DNA of 64,000 bases, from the NCBI GenBank assembly GCA_037951165.1, contig JBBDHG010000009.1, forward strand, positions 14,844,501 to 14,908,500, in the 5' to 3' direction. The translations under genes were made by a program, and so were the position numbers. Shown in pieces: positions 49,901 to 58,874 of the stretch (its first letter is position 1; every line of letters begins with the position of its first letter). The notes beneath the pieces were generated by a model. It did not search any database, was not told the DNA's origin, and worked only from the letters and a program-made list of their open reading frames with translations. This DNA is from Lophius americanus (lineage: Eukaryota; Chordata; Actinopteri; Lophiiformes; Lophiidae).

Positions 49901-50184
49901 GATGGTTCTCCCTCCTGGTTTCTTTTGGTGCGGTGGACCTTCTTCACTTCTCCAGCCTCTGCAGGGTCAACACTCAGGATTTGGCCCTGCAGCCTGCTGC
50001 TCTGTGACAACGACCGCACCTGGGCGTCCAAGCTGAGCAGCTTCTCTGTCAGATCTATCTGTCGAACCAGCAGGTACACCAAACAAGCTGAGCTCAGGAG
50101 CAGCAGTGCACACATCCCCCCGAGGAGAAGCTTCCAGGCGAGGGAAACCCCACTCCTCTCCTTCATGTTTGCATCCGTTTGCAT
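37921..50184 (-). CDS. gldn: Gliomedin: collagen plus olfactomedin, expanded linker
   Basis: Type II membrane or shed protein of Schwann-cell microvilli that clusters sodium channels at nodes of Ranvier. Exons (minus strand): 49849-50184, 48936-48987, 48822-48839, 48674-48738, 48483-48510, 47143-47271, 46693-46776, 45584-45616 (uncertain), 45348-45410, 45170-45256, 45006-45068, 44686-44778, 44364-44423, 44153-44239, 43780-43842, 43460-43552, 42303-42362, 42093-42179, 41723-41785, 41403-41495, 40937-40996, 40742-40828, 40340-40405, 39278-39358, 38758-38883, 38520-38670, 37921-38377. About 894 residues, against 551 in human. The membrane helix is at about 18-41 and a furin-type RTKR at 85-88. 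Short Gly-X-Y exons follow, then the repeated linker, then the olfactomedin domain (GCGHAVYNKSLYFHNAG, NSKTYFKFSVDENGLWVIFA, TKAGNAFIVCGVLYFTD). Nearly all linker exons are phase 1-1. Confidence 0.9.
40388..41767 (-). repeat. gldn: gldn linker cassette, unit 1 (about 1.38 kb)
   Basis: First tandem unit in plus-strand order. It carries exons at 40742-40828, 40937-40996, 41403-41495 and most of 41723-41785. Peptides include TDSDTDSVTEAPLKLPT, NITDSERPLDKSTES and SPRPDHTWVSGIESS. Compared with units 2 and 3 it lacks a GAGGTTAAAGG insertion near 40875 and has about 35 extra bases near 40640. The left edge falls inside the divergent copy of the 63-base exon (40340-40405). Confidence 0.93.
41768..43824 (-). 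repeat. gldn: gldn linker cassette, unit 2 (about 2.06 kb)
   Basis: Second tandem unit, with exons 42093-42179, 42303-42362, 43460-43552 and most of 43780-43842. Exon sequences are nearly identical to unit 1 and the introns match closely too. It is longer because of about 693 bases at 42613-43305 that unit 1 lacks at the same place. It shares the GAGGTTAAAGG intronic insertion with unit 3. Confidence 0.93.
42613..43305. other. 693-base segment present only in cassette unit 2
   Basis: Unit 1 reads directly from GAGTGAA to CCATGTCAAAGAG, while unit 2 has about 693 AT-rich bases between these words. I found no terminal inverted repeats, target duplication or coding potential. It may be an insertion in unit 2 or ancestral intron lost from unit 1. 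Confidence 0.85.
43825..45050 (-). repeat. gldn: gldn linker cassette, unit 3 (about 1.23 kb)
   Basis: Third tandem unit, with exons 44153-44239, 44364-44423, 44686-44778 and most of 45006-45068. It lacks the intron part found before the SPRPDHTWV exon in the other units (unit 1 about 41245-41385). Its SPRPDHTWV exon has an AAG acceptor where units 1 and 2 have CAG, and the NITDSERP exon has Arg-to-Lys and Lys-to-Asn changes. Beyond 45051 the match to the other units fades. Confidence 0.92.
47503..47550. repeat. 48-bp near-perfect palindrome in a gldn intron
   Basis: The left half begins TTAGTTATTGCTTG and the right half ends CAAGCAATAACTAA. Only the TTAC/GTTA centre of each half breaks symmetry. 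Each half also contains the smaller hairpin GCTTGT-T-ACAAGC, so the structure is nested. It lies between the exons at 47143-47271 and 48483-48510. Confidence 0.85.
47675..47765. mobile_element. Possible LINE/SINE 3' end in a gldn intron
   Basis: The string TAATCCCCAAAGGGAGAAATT followed by GTTGCAGCAGCTCC resembles the 3' end of common teleost retroelements, which carry a GATCCCC..GGGGAAATT motif. A shorter related piece, AATCCCCAAAGGGAGAA, lies at about 49708. Family and limits are uncertain. Confidence 0.4.
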
Positions 50185-50329
50185 GATCCTCCACTGCAGG
50201 AGTGATCGGCGTTGTGAAATTCACAAGCACATACAACACATATCTGAAAATCTGCCAACACTTGAGTTGTCAGAGGGGAACTATGAGGTAACCTTTGGGA
50301 GGAATATACAAGTCACAATCCGTCTGTGA

Positions 50330-50925
50330 ATACAGGAGGAACCACGTGATGCATTGTGCAACAACAAGGATCTGTTAATATCTAATGAGCCTTACTTGAT
50401 TTAGAAGCAGCTAATGCACGTATCTCAGAGACGACCCATCCTGCAGACAGTGTGTGGCTTCCCATCATTCTGGTTCTCTTCATCTCAAAATTGTCACCAG
50501 CTTGTCCCACAAAGAAGTGGCATAAATAAGTGGTGATCAAGAGGAACGTTCTTTGCATTTACAACAGAGCTTTCAGAGTACTCACACAAACTGTGTGTGC
50601 CGAAAAATAAAAGGGTTTTCATTGCATTTTTATTTATTTTCAAATATAGAATAGCTTCTTATTTTTTCTTTACTAGCGTTGGTAGACGTTTTAAATTTAA
50701 ATTAAATTTCTCCATTTTCGAAACGTTTTAATTATCCAGCTTAATCTCTAATAATAAATCAGAAGCTTCCCAGTCATGCACAGATGAGTTCATTGTAAGT
50801 AAGATGTAAGACGTATTAGCATCGCTCTTATTAGCATGGGAAATTGAATTTCTATTTGTAAAAATACCATTTTCTCTTTTCTCTCTCATTCTTTTCTTGC
50901 TCTGCTGAGCAAATCCTTTTCACAC
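50330..50925. other. Intergenic DNA between divergent gldn and cyp19a1
   Basis: No coding exon is supported. It lies between the gldn first exon (minus) and the cyp19a1 upstream region (plus), so it probably holds gldn promoter elements and distal aromatase control sequence. Confidence 0.4.
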
Positions 50926-50940
50926 AGGTCAGTCTGACCC
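50926..50940. promoter_or_regulatory. cyp19a1b: Near-consensus estrogen response element
   Basis: AGGTCA-GTC-TGACCC differs from the palindromic consensus AGGTCAnnnTGACCT only in the last base, and the core GGTCAnnnTGACC is perfect. It lies about 270 bases before the TATA-like box of the aromatase gene. Brain-type aromatase of teleosts is known to be induced by estrogen through an ERE at comparable distance. Confidence 0.8.
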
Positions 50941-51210
50941 AGCTGATTAATTTACCTTTGAAAAGCCCCCCGGGTTGATGAATTGGACTGTGGGGTTCCT
51001 TTCTATTGAAGAAAAGCTAAATGTGGAGTGAGCCCATCTAAAGAACCTGACGAAGAGTACAACCGATGAAAGAGCTGCAGGTTTTTCATTGAAGCCACTT
51101 TGTATATTTTGGACATGCACTATTATTTGTCCTGCCATGCTGTGGTACTTGTGACCCCAAAGTGGCAGCGTTCCCAGGCAACCAGCAAAGTGAAGGCCGA
51201 ACCAAGGACT

Positions 51211-51217
51211 TATAAAT
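51211..51217 (+). promoter_or_regulatory. cyp19a1b: TATA-like box of cyp19a1
   Basis: TATAAAT lies about 120 bases before a good splice donor (CAC|GTAAGT at 51333/51334). This fits a short non-coding first exon. Confidence 0.55.
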
Positions 51218-51239
51218 GCTTGGAAGACAGAGATTTATT

Positions 51240-51333
51240 AAGGACGAATGTTCATCATTTTTAAATGCGGGGGAAGTCCTGCATCTCTTCATTCTGCATT
51301 CTACCTTGTCAGGAGTAAGAAGGAGACAGACAC
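51240..51333 (+). other. cyp19a1b: Probable non-coding exon 1 of cyp19a1
   Basis: Inferred between the TATA-like box and the GTAAGT donor at 51334. The matching acceptor would be GATTCAG ending at 51918, 35 bases before the ATG at 51954. The 5' edge is estimated. Confidence 0.5.
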
Positions 51334-51953
51334 GTAAGTACAATGCTTTTATAATTTGTTGATGATGTAATGAATAAAAAAACTGATGATATTAAAGAAC
51401 ATTAGTCAACCATACTTGACTTTTATGTTAATTTAAAAATGTAATGATGTATTCCTCTGCTAAGGGGTTGTGAAAGCTGACGCACTAAGTTAAAATTGAA
51501 TTCTGAGCTGTGATTCAAGTGAGTCGTTAATTCATCCTCATGTCTATTCAGTTATGTTCCCACCCAAATATTTCTTCAAAACGTATTCAGGAAACATGAA
51601 CATAATCTCCTCAGTGCGCTCACATTTGATTTGTAATGTTCATTCGAAGCCAGGATGAGAGAATGTGTTAATATACATAAGTAAACGAAATAAAATGTAC
51701 AACTCAATTTGCAAATGATTAAAAAAAAAAAATCATAAAAAATGTATGATGTTTCAAAAGTAGAAAATAAAACGTCACCTTTTCTTAAATTGATCATAAT
51801 TAGATGCATCAGTGATGAAGATCATCCATGATTAAGCTTTATGGGGTTGTTTATTAGCTTTGACAGTTACTAGTCACACAGGACAGGAGATGAGAGGGAA
51901 GACTGTCCACAGATTCAGGTTCTTCTACTTTAACAAACACTTCGGTTTGTCTG

Positions 51954-52088
51954 ATGATTAAAGCAGACACGTTTTACGAGAACAGGTCACAGCCTGCGGA
52001 GGAGTTGGAGTTAATGAATGGGATGTTGCCCCTGGAGATACTCACCATATGCCCTGCAGTGGCTGATACGGTGTCTGAAGTCACCATC

Positions 52089-52124
<36 letters not shown>

Positions 52125-53321
52125 CTGCTATTCAACCCCTGGAGCCGAACAAACTCGTTCCATGTACCAGGTGGGACACTTCAGCGGCACCGCTTTCACA
52201 TAACTTGTAAAAATTGATCCATTTGTATTATTTATATTTGTTTTAGAGAGTATATTTACAAGTGTTTCATACTATGATTAGTGATTTAAGAAAATTCTAA
52301 GAAAAGGAACGGGTGCAATGATAACCCATAACTTTATAACCACATCCAAAATATTGTGTAGGTCCCCCTTATTCCACCAAAACAACTCCCACACATCGAG
52401 CCATGCACTCCAAAATATCCCTGAGCTCTGCTGTGGTAATGAAGACGTTAGCCACAGATGCTATAAAAGTTGGGGCCTCAGTGGATCAAACTTGGTTGCC
52501 AAGAACATCCCACAGATTCTTGATTGGATTGTGGACTTGGGACTTTGGAGGTTAAGTCATCCCCTTGGACTACTTGTGTGTTCCTCAAACCATTACCGAA
52601 CCACTTCTTCTGTCTGGCAGGACACATTTTCTCAAGGAAGGAGGCCAAGATACGTGTCAAATTAGCATCCACTGGTTTCCAGCAGAGCATTACTCAACGC
52701 TTCATACTGTTAGTGGTTATAATATTATGGCTGATCAGCGTAATTTAATTGTGTTAAAAATACTTTATGTCTTTTGTTTTCATCTCACCACAGAAACATT
52801 CCACTGATGCAGGGTCTATTTCTGTACATCTTAAATGGGCGCCTACTTGTTTTCCACCAGGTCCATCTTTTTTAGTTGGAGTGGGTCCTGTCCTCTCCTT
52901 CAGCAGATTCATTTGGACTGGAATTGGAACTGCATGCAACTACTACAACAACAAATATGGCAGCATAGTTCGGGTCTGGATTAATGGAGAGGAGACCATC
53001 ATCCTGAGCAGGTAAGTCTTTTGAGATGAAACTGTAGATCGCACACAGAATGTATCCAATGAATTTGTACCAAGTCAAACTTTGGCTCTTCTTGTAGGTC
53101 GTCTGCAGTCTACCATGTCCTGAGGAATGACAACTACACAGCCAGATTTGGGAGCAAAGCAGGGCTGGAGTGTATTGGGATGGAAGGGAGAGGTATTATT
53201 TTCAACAGTGATGTCCAACTCTGGACAAAGCTGAGGAAATATTTTTTGAAAGGTGAGCAACTACGATATTATCGAGCACTTTGGGATTTGATCCAAATGT
53301 AAAGTGCGTCATAAATTAAAT

Positions 53322-53354
<33 letters not shown>

Positions 53355-55509
53355 GGGTCCGGCTCTATGTTGGTGTTTTCCCACTTACTGTTTAGCTTCT
53401 AAAAATGATTGGTGCCAACTGCTTGTCTATTATTTCACCATGGGACAACACAAATAAGCACAAGCAATTTTTTTTTTACTTTACTCGTGTGACTAACATC
53501 GTGAGATGATAACTAATAGATTGCAGAATTTACTTGCATCACGAACCCAGCAGCTGATAACCGGAATCAAATTAAATAAATATTTTTAGAAATTAGCAGG
53601 CATGACCATTCAGTGTTCTCTGGAAACCCTTTTGTTGCATTGTGGTATTTGCGGCACATTTTCCAAATGCTGCTCATATGTTGTTAAATTAAAAATGCTT
53701 CCTTAATTCCTCTTCTTCAGAACACTAACAATTTAATGTGCAGGAGTTCCTTTATTGATCATTTTATATAGTCAGAACGAACTGACCACATTTTCACGCA
53801 TTGCCGTTACATGACCCAAAGCTTGTTTCCCTCCTTCAGGTAACATTTTCACCCAGACAGTATAACAAGTGAGGGAAAATAAGTCCAGCCCTTGCAGCAG
53901 CACTGCATTACTGCATCTGAATCATTACTGTTTCATGGTCATTCTACAGCTCTGACAGGCCCTAGCATCCAGCGGACAGTGGGGATCTGTGTGAGCGCCA
54001 CGGCCAAACACCTGGACTGCCTACAGGAAATGACCGACCCCTCTGGACATGTGGACTCTCTCAATCTGCTCAGAACCATAGTGGTGGACGTTTCCAACAG
54101 GCTTTTCCTCAGAGTGCCGCTCAATGGTCAGCTGCATATTCACTGTCAGTATAAACTATTTCCTAATGTTGTGCAGGTGCCGGCAGCGCCTGACTGTTTT
54201 ATGTTCCTTCTAAATCAGAAAAGGACTTGCTGATGAAAATCCACAGCTACTTTGACACCTGGCAAGCAGTTCTGATAAAGCCCGATATTTTCTTCAAGAT
54301 AGGGTGGCTGTACAACAAACATAGAAAAGCCGCGTAAGATCCTGACATATCCCATTATTTCAACATTTGGCCTTTGATTTACTCTAAACTTTCACTTTGC
54401 TTTTTTGCACCAACAGGAATGAGCTGCAGGAGGCAATGGAGAAGCTTCTGGAAATGAAGAGAGAGGCTATAATTCAGTCTGAAAAACTGGATGATGAACT
54501 TGATTTTGCAACAGAGTTGATTCTGGCTCAGGTTTGTCTATTCTATCTTACTAGATCTCTACCACGTGTCACAGAGCTGGTGTCTGATTACCTTACATTT
54601 CCTTTTTAACAGAGCCACGGAGAGCTTTCAGCAGACAACGTCAGACAGTGCGTACTGGAGATGGTAATTGCAGCTCCGGACACCCTGTCTGTCAGCCTCT
54701 TCTTCATGCTAATGCTGCTGAAACAAAACCCAGATATAGAGTTGAGGATAGTGGAGGAAATGACCACTGTCTTGGGTAGTTGCATTTTTGCTTTATCAAT
54801 CTCACCTTTACACTGAGAATCTAGAAATGAGCCCAGTGAGACAATCACAAAATGCTGATTTTCTATTTTCAGGTGAAAAAGGTGCTGAAAACATTGATTA
54901 TCAAAGCTTGAAAGTGCTAGAGAGCTTCATCAACGAGTCTTTGAGGTTTCATCCTGTGGTTGACTTCACAATGAGAAAAGCTCTAGAGGATGACATCATT
55001 GATGGTGTTAAAATTACAAAAGGAACCAACATCATTCTCAACATTGGTCTCATGCATAAAACTGAATTCTTCCCCAAACCCAAAGAATTCTGCCTCACAA
55101 ACTTTGAGAAAACAGTAAGTTGTGGAGAAATATTTTTGTACTAGAAACATATGAAAACTGTTAAGCCTTTATCCTCTCTGTTTGGCAGGTGCCCAGTCGC
55201 TTCTTTCAGCCGTTCGGCTCCGGGCCTCGCTCCTGTGTGGGTAAACACATATCCATGGTAATGATGAAGGCCATCCTTGTGACTATGTTGTCCCGTTACA
55301 CTGTGTGTCCTCTCCAAGGTTGCACACTCAAGAGCATCAGGCAGACCAACAACCTGTCACAGCAACCTGTGGAAGACGAGCACAGCCTGGCCATGCGCTT
55401 TATCCCTCGAAAAACACAACCTGAACACAGTCAGAACTGGGACACAGAGAACGATAAGTTTAAGCTAAGAATGGAATCAAAGATCTTCTGTGAACAGTTG
55501 AAGATGTAA
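51954..55509 (+). CDS. cyp19a1b: Aromatase (CYP19A1), probably brain-type
   Basis: ER-membrane cytochrome P450 that converts androgens to estrogens. Coding exons: 51954-52170, 52861-53011, 53098-53252, 53950-54126, 54219-54333, 54417-54531, 54613-54775, 54873-55114, 55189-55509. The phases agree and give 551 residues (family about 500-520). The N-terminal anchor is a long leucine run coded by a CTG repeat. The I-helix AAPDTLSVS has the conserved A-P-D-T at 331-334, ExxR is ESLR at 386-389, and the haem loop FGSGPRSCVG has Cys 461. QEMTDPSGHVDSLNLLR and CTLKSIRQTNNLSQQPVE resemble teleost brain aromatase more than the ovarian form, and an upstream ERE agrees. The last 30 or so residues extend past the usual end. 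Paralog choice is a judgement from remembered sequences. Head-to-head with gldn. Confidence 0.94.
52092..52121 (+). repeat. cyp19a1b: (CTG)10 coding repeat in aromatase exon
   Basis: Ten uninterrupted CTG codons lie inside the membrane anchor and code for leucine. Further Leu codons flank the run. Confidence 0.95.
52320..52745 (-). mobile_element. Internally deleted Tc1-like element in cyp19a1 intron
   Basis: Read on the minus strand this matches the 3' half of a common teleost Tc1-like transposase. Visible on the plus strand are CATCCCACAGATTCTTGATTGG (about 52507), TCCTCAAACCATTACCGAACC (about 52582) and the end GGTTATAATATTATGGCTGATC (about 52714). The N-terminal transposase half is missing. 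It lies between the first two coding exons, antisense to the gene. Confidence 0.75.
53271..53352 (+). mobile_element. Retroposon 3' tail in cyp19a1 intron
   Basis: Starts GAGCACTTTGGGATTTGATCC and ends in a pure ATT run. It is a second copy of the repeat at 20676-20738. It starts about 20 bases after the donor of the exon ending at 53252. Confidence 0.7.
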
Positions 55510-55800
55510 GCAGATACAGAGCTATGACCGCTTGATTTACTGGTCGTGGGAAGCAGTACGGGAAAAACAGGGTCGGTTCATTCTCCAGCGAGATCACAAA
55601 ATAATAGATAAAATGAATTCATTATTATGCCAGAATTTAATTTGTAGATATTTTGTTCAAATGTGGTTGGACTAAGATAAAGAAGTACAGATATTAGTGA
55701 AAGTCAATACTAAACTTTGTTGGATCTGCAACTCAAAATTTGACATAAACAAGGGCAGGGTAATAAACAGAAATAAAATTGTATTTATTGAGCATAAAAT
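55510..55800 (+). other. cyp19a1b: cyp19a1 3' UTR with AATAAA signal
   Basis: Non-coding sequence after the stop. AATAAA occurs at 55772-55777 and the Tc1 relic begins shortly after. Confidence 0.5.
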
Positions 55801-55821
55801 TATCGCATAACAGATGGATTT

Positions 55822-57030
55822 ATGTGAAAAAGTATTTGCCCCCTTAGATTTTAAATTTAAAAAAATCTACCAAACTGCATTATAACTGGTTGCTGCTGGA
55901 TCGGATTTCTACCAGCAATGATCAATCACATCTTCAATTAAGAAGACAATTTTCAGAAGCAGCGAGTAGGAGAGAAGGTGTCACCAGTCACACACTATGC
56001 CAGAATCTAAAAAATTCCAGAAGAGACGAAGAAGAAGGCGATTGAAATCCGTCAGACTGGGAAAGGTTACAGAGTTATTTCTAAAGCTCTGGAACTCCTC
56101 AAATACAGGCAAATTGAAGAGACTTGGAACACAAAAAATAGCTTTTCCAGAATCCCGAAAACCTCCAGAACTTTCCAGGACTATTCTCCAAAATGCTGCC
56201 AAGATGCAGTAAAGGCTATTTTAACATATTACAAAATACCAAAAGACAACATTGAAGGAACTGCAAAAACCTCTCACTTCAGTAAATATCAGAGGTCATG
56301 GCTCTAATATTTGACTTACTGTGCACAAATGACAACCTTGGAAGGGTAGTGAAATGAAAGTCATTTCACAAGCCAGAGGGACGTAACTTGATGCCCCTCA
56401 AGAGTTTTTGGGTGAACTTTCTAATGAATTTGTGGAACTTTTATGAAGAGGGACCCCGTTACCTCTGGCATCAATTAAACATATTATATCACACTAAGGA
56501 AAATCTTGAAGATAGTGTGACATTATAGAGATGACATGCTGCTTCACGTCTATGACAACATGCCATAATTAGGCGAAACACAAATTATTCTTTACTCTAG
56601 ATATTCTGAAGGAGAATGTCGGGTCTTGGAGAGAGACGAGTTTCTGGGTTGCCTAATCAAATTCTGGACATGAACCTCATTAAGATGCTGTGGAAGGACC
56701 TTAAAAGAGAAGTTCGGGCTCACACAGCCTGCAATCAGGGTTGCAATAAAGCGATTGTGCGGAGAGGAGTGGGATAAAATTCCACCACAACAATGTCAGA
56801 GACTGATGTCCAGTTATCAGAAGTGTTTGTCGCTTATAAAGGTGAAACAACCTGCTAACATGTTCAAGGTGAATTGTTTTTCATGCTGGTGATTTATGTA
56901 TTAGATCATTTAAAACTTGTATTTTGTGTTTATTCTGGTTGTCTCTGTATTATACTTAAATCTATATCATATAAGAATGAGATACACAAAATTGGATATG
57001 GGGGGGCTCTAATCTTTTTGCAACAGCAGT
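55822..57030 (+). mobile_element. Degenerate Tc1-like transposon downstream of cyp19a1
   Basis: The left end TGTGAAAAAGTATTTGCCCCC is the characteristic terminus of a widespread fish Tc1-like family. It is followed by the transposase start region (AAATTCCAGAAGAGACGAAG near 56009; TCTGGGAAAGGTTACAGAG near 56056). Later come GAAGGAGAATGTCGGG near 56608, TTAAGATGCTGTGGAAGGACC near 56680 (catalytic region) and a weak right end near 57000 (GGGGGGCTCTAATCTTTTTGCA). Many indels and stops make it inactive. Confidence 0.82.
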
Positions 57031-57146
57031 GTATAATAAACGTATGTAGGCACAAACTGTATCTTATACTTATAGCCCTATGTATTATATACAAGTAAAA
57101 CATATATTTATATAATTGTTTAGCATATCAAACGTTAGTATTGAAA

Positions 57147-57188
57147 CATGCCCAGTCATATTTCAGTACTAAAACATGACTGGGCATG
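57147..57188. repeat. Hairpin with 13-bp perfect arms
   Basis: CATGCCCAGTCAT at 57147-57159 is exactly complementary to ATGACTGGGCATG at 57176-57188, with a 16-base loop. It lies just beyond the Tc1 relic. Origin unknown. Confidence 0.8.
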
Positions 57189-57189
57189 C

Positions 57190-58590
57190 CTGGAACATAA
57201 ACCACTACAATGCTCATTGATCTTCCTCCCTTCTTGTTTTTTCTTTTCTTGTCTCTGCGGTTCAAATGAGGTGGATAACACCCTCTTTGATGGAATAGGT
57301 TTTAGTTCCGAATATAGTAATAGGCTAGTCTCTCAAAGAGGGCTGGTCCAGGTCACACATGCACCAATAAAAAGTGTGTGTCATTTTGACACACACTGGA
57401 AAAGTTAAATATTACAAAATATAATATTGTAAACCCCATTAAAAATAAAGTCTTTAATTGTTTTCTTTAGTTAAACCAAAATATAAAAAAACATGTATTG
57501 ATAAGAGATGGATCATTTTATTTTCGGGATCAAAAGTTAAATGGACATTTCTGCCTCAAGTCCAGCTTTTCACAGCTATTACAGATGTGTCTCATAGCAT
57601 CTAGCTCATAATTAATCATTGAGAAAAAGGAAGTACGTTTCATTTGTTGAATTTATTTAGAAGTTTGCAACAATAATTTTCTCTGTACCACAGGCACAAA
57701 TCAAACACGCCACCCTGGCATTAGAACATAAGGTATGAGGTCCATTTGAGATTTGACATATTATTAGCTTCATGTCGTATTTTAAGTCAAAACAAAGCAA
57801 ATGTGAACTAAATTCAACTTGAAACGGAACATGAAACACAAGACTTTTTGTCCTTCAATAGAAAATATTCTCTGTAAGAATAAAAATCCATTAAATACGT
57901 TAAATACAGCATTGATACAAAAATATAATCAGCAAAGGCTACTAAAATCCACTTCAATCCAGAAACGTGAGTGCATACATAATCATAACACACAGAAGGC
58001 AGAATCTGCGAAACAGGAGAGAAACTACCATGTTCTTAATCATCACGATGTCATGGAGAAAACAGGACATCACAGACGGGGAAATCTCAATGGCTACATT
58101 TGTATAACAAGTAAAGGCATTAGACTAATAGCGATGTAAACATATTCGTCTTTCAGCTGTGAAGATGACCAGTTTTGTAAGAAAAAAACAAGCTTTCTGT
58201 ATTAAATATTGCTTCTTTTTTTTTTTTAAAGTACTTACTACTATAGTGGTTTTGCCAGAGAAATCTAGAATGACTTAACATTCCATTTGACACTGTTAAA
58301 ATATTAGTGTATTTCTTCCACTTCTATCAGTATTTACTCTGTTGTAAGTAATGGATTTGGAAACAATTAAAATGCAATATCGTTCTTCAGTGTCATGTTT
58401 ATTCCAACCATGTGAATGTAACTGATCAGGTCCAAAATTAGAAAAGATTATATAATCTTTCTTCATATTTAACATACAGCCCAGATAGGCAAAATAACTG
58501 CTGAGTCATGGTTTGTCTCATAATTTGAAAACATGCGTGTTTGTCTGAAGCATGACACCGAGGGTTAAAAGCACAATATTTTGGCCCTGA
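57190..58590. other. Intergenic DNA between cyp19a1 and ap4e1
   Basis: No coding exon is supported. The two genes converge on this interval. A minus-strand AATAAA for ap4e1 lies at about 58593-58598, giving a 3' UTR of roughly 280 bases. Confidence 0.45.
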
Positions 58591-58874
58591 GTTTTATTAC
58601 AAGCCAAGACTTCCAAAATCAGTGACCCTCTTTTAATTATTCCACTAATTTCACTGTTAAAACGTAACTATTTGTGAACGAGAATTCCTATTGTGTAAAC
58701 TATAGTGGTAGAGACAAACAAAAGGCAAACGATGTAAAATGAAGAATACACAGCATCTGATATCCCTTTTGGCCTTATGTACTTTCTAACCACTCTGTCT
58801 ACCTTCCCTTTCAGTGGTTGGGAGTTAGGTGGCCAATTTGCTCAGTGGTGTCAGTGGAGATGTTGTAGTCAGAC

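Noticed and set aside
56000..56215. Basic open frame (KKFQKRRRRRR) as a host gene
   Set aside because: It is the start region of a decayed Tc1 transposase.
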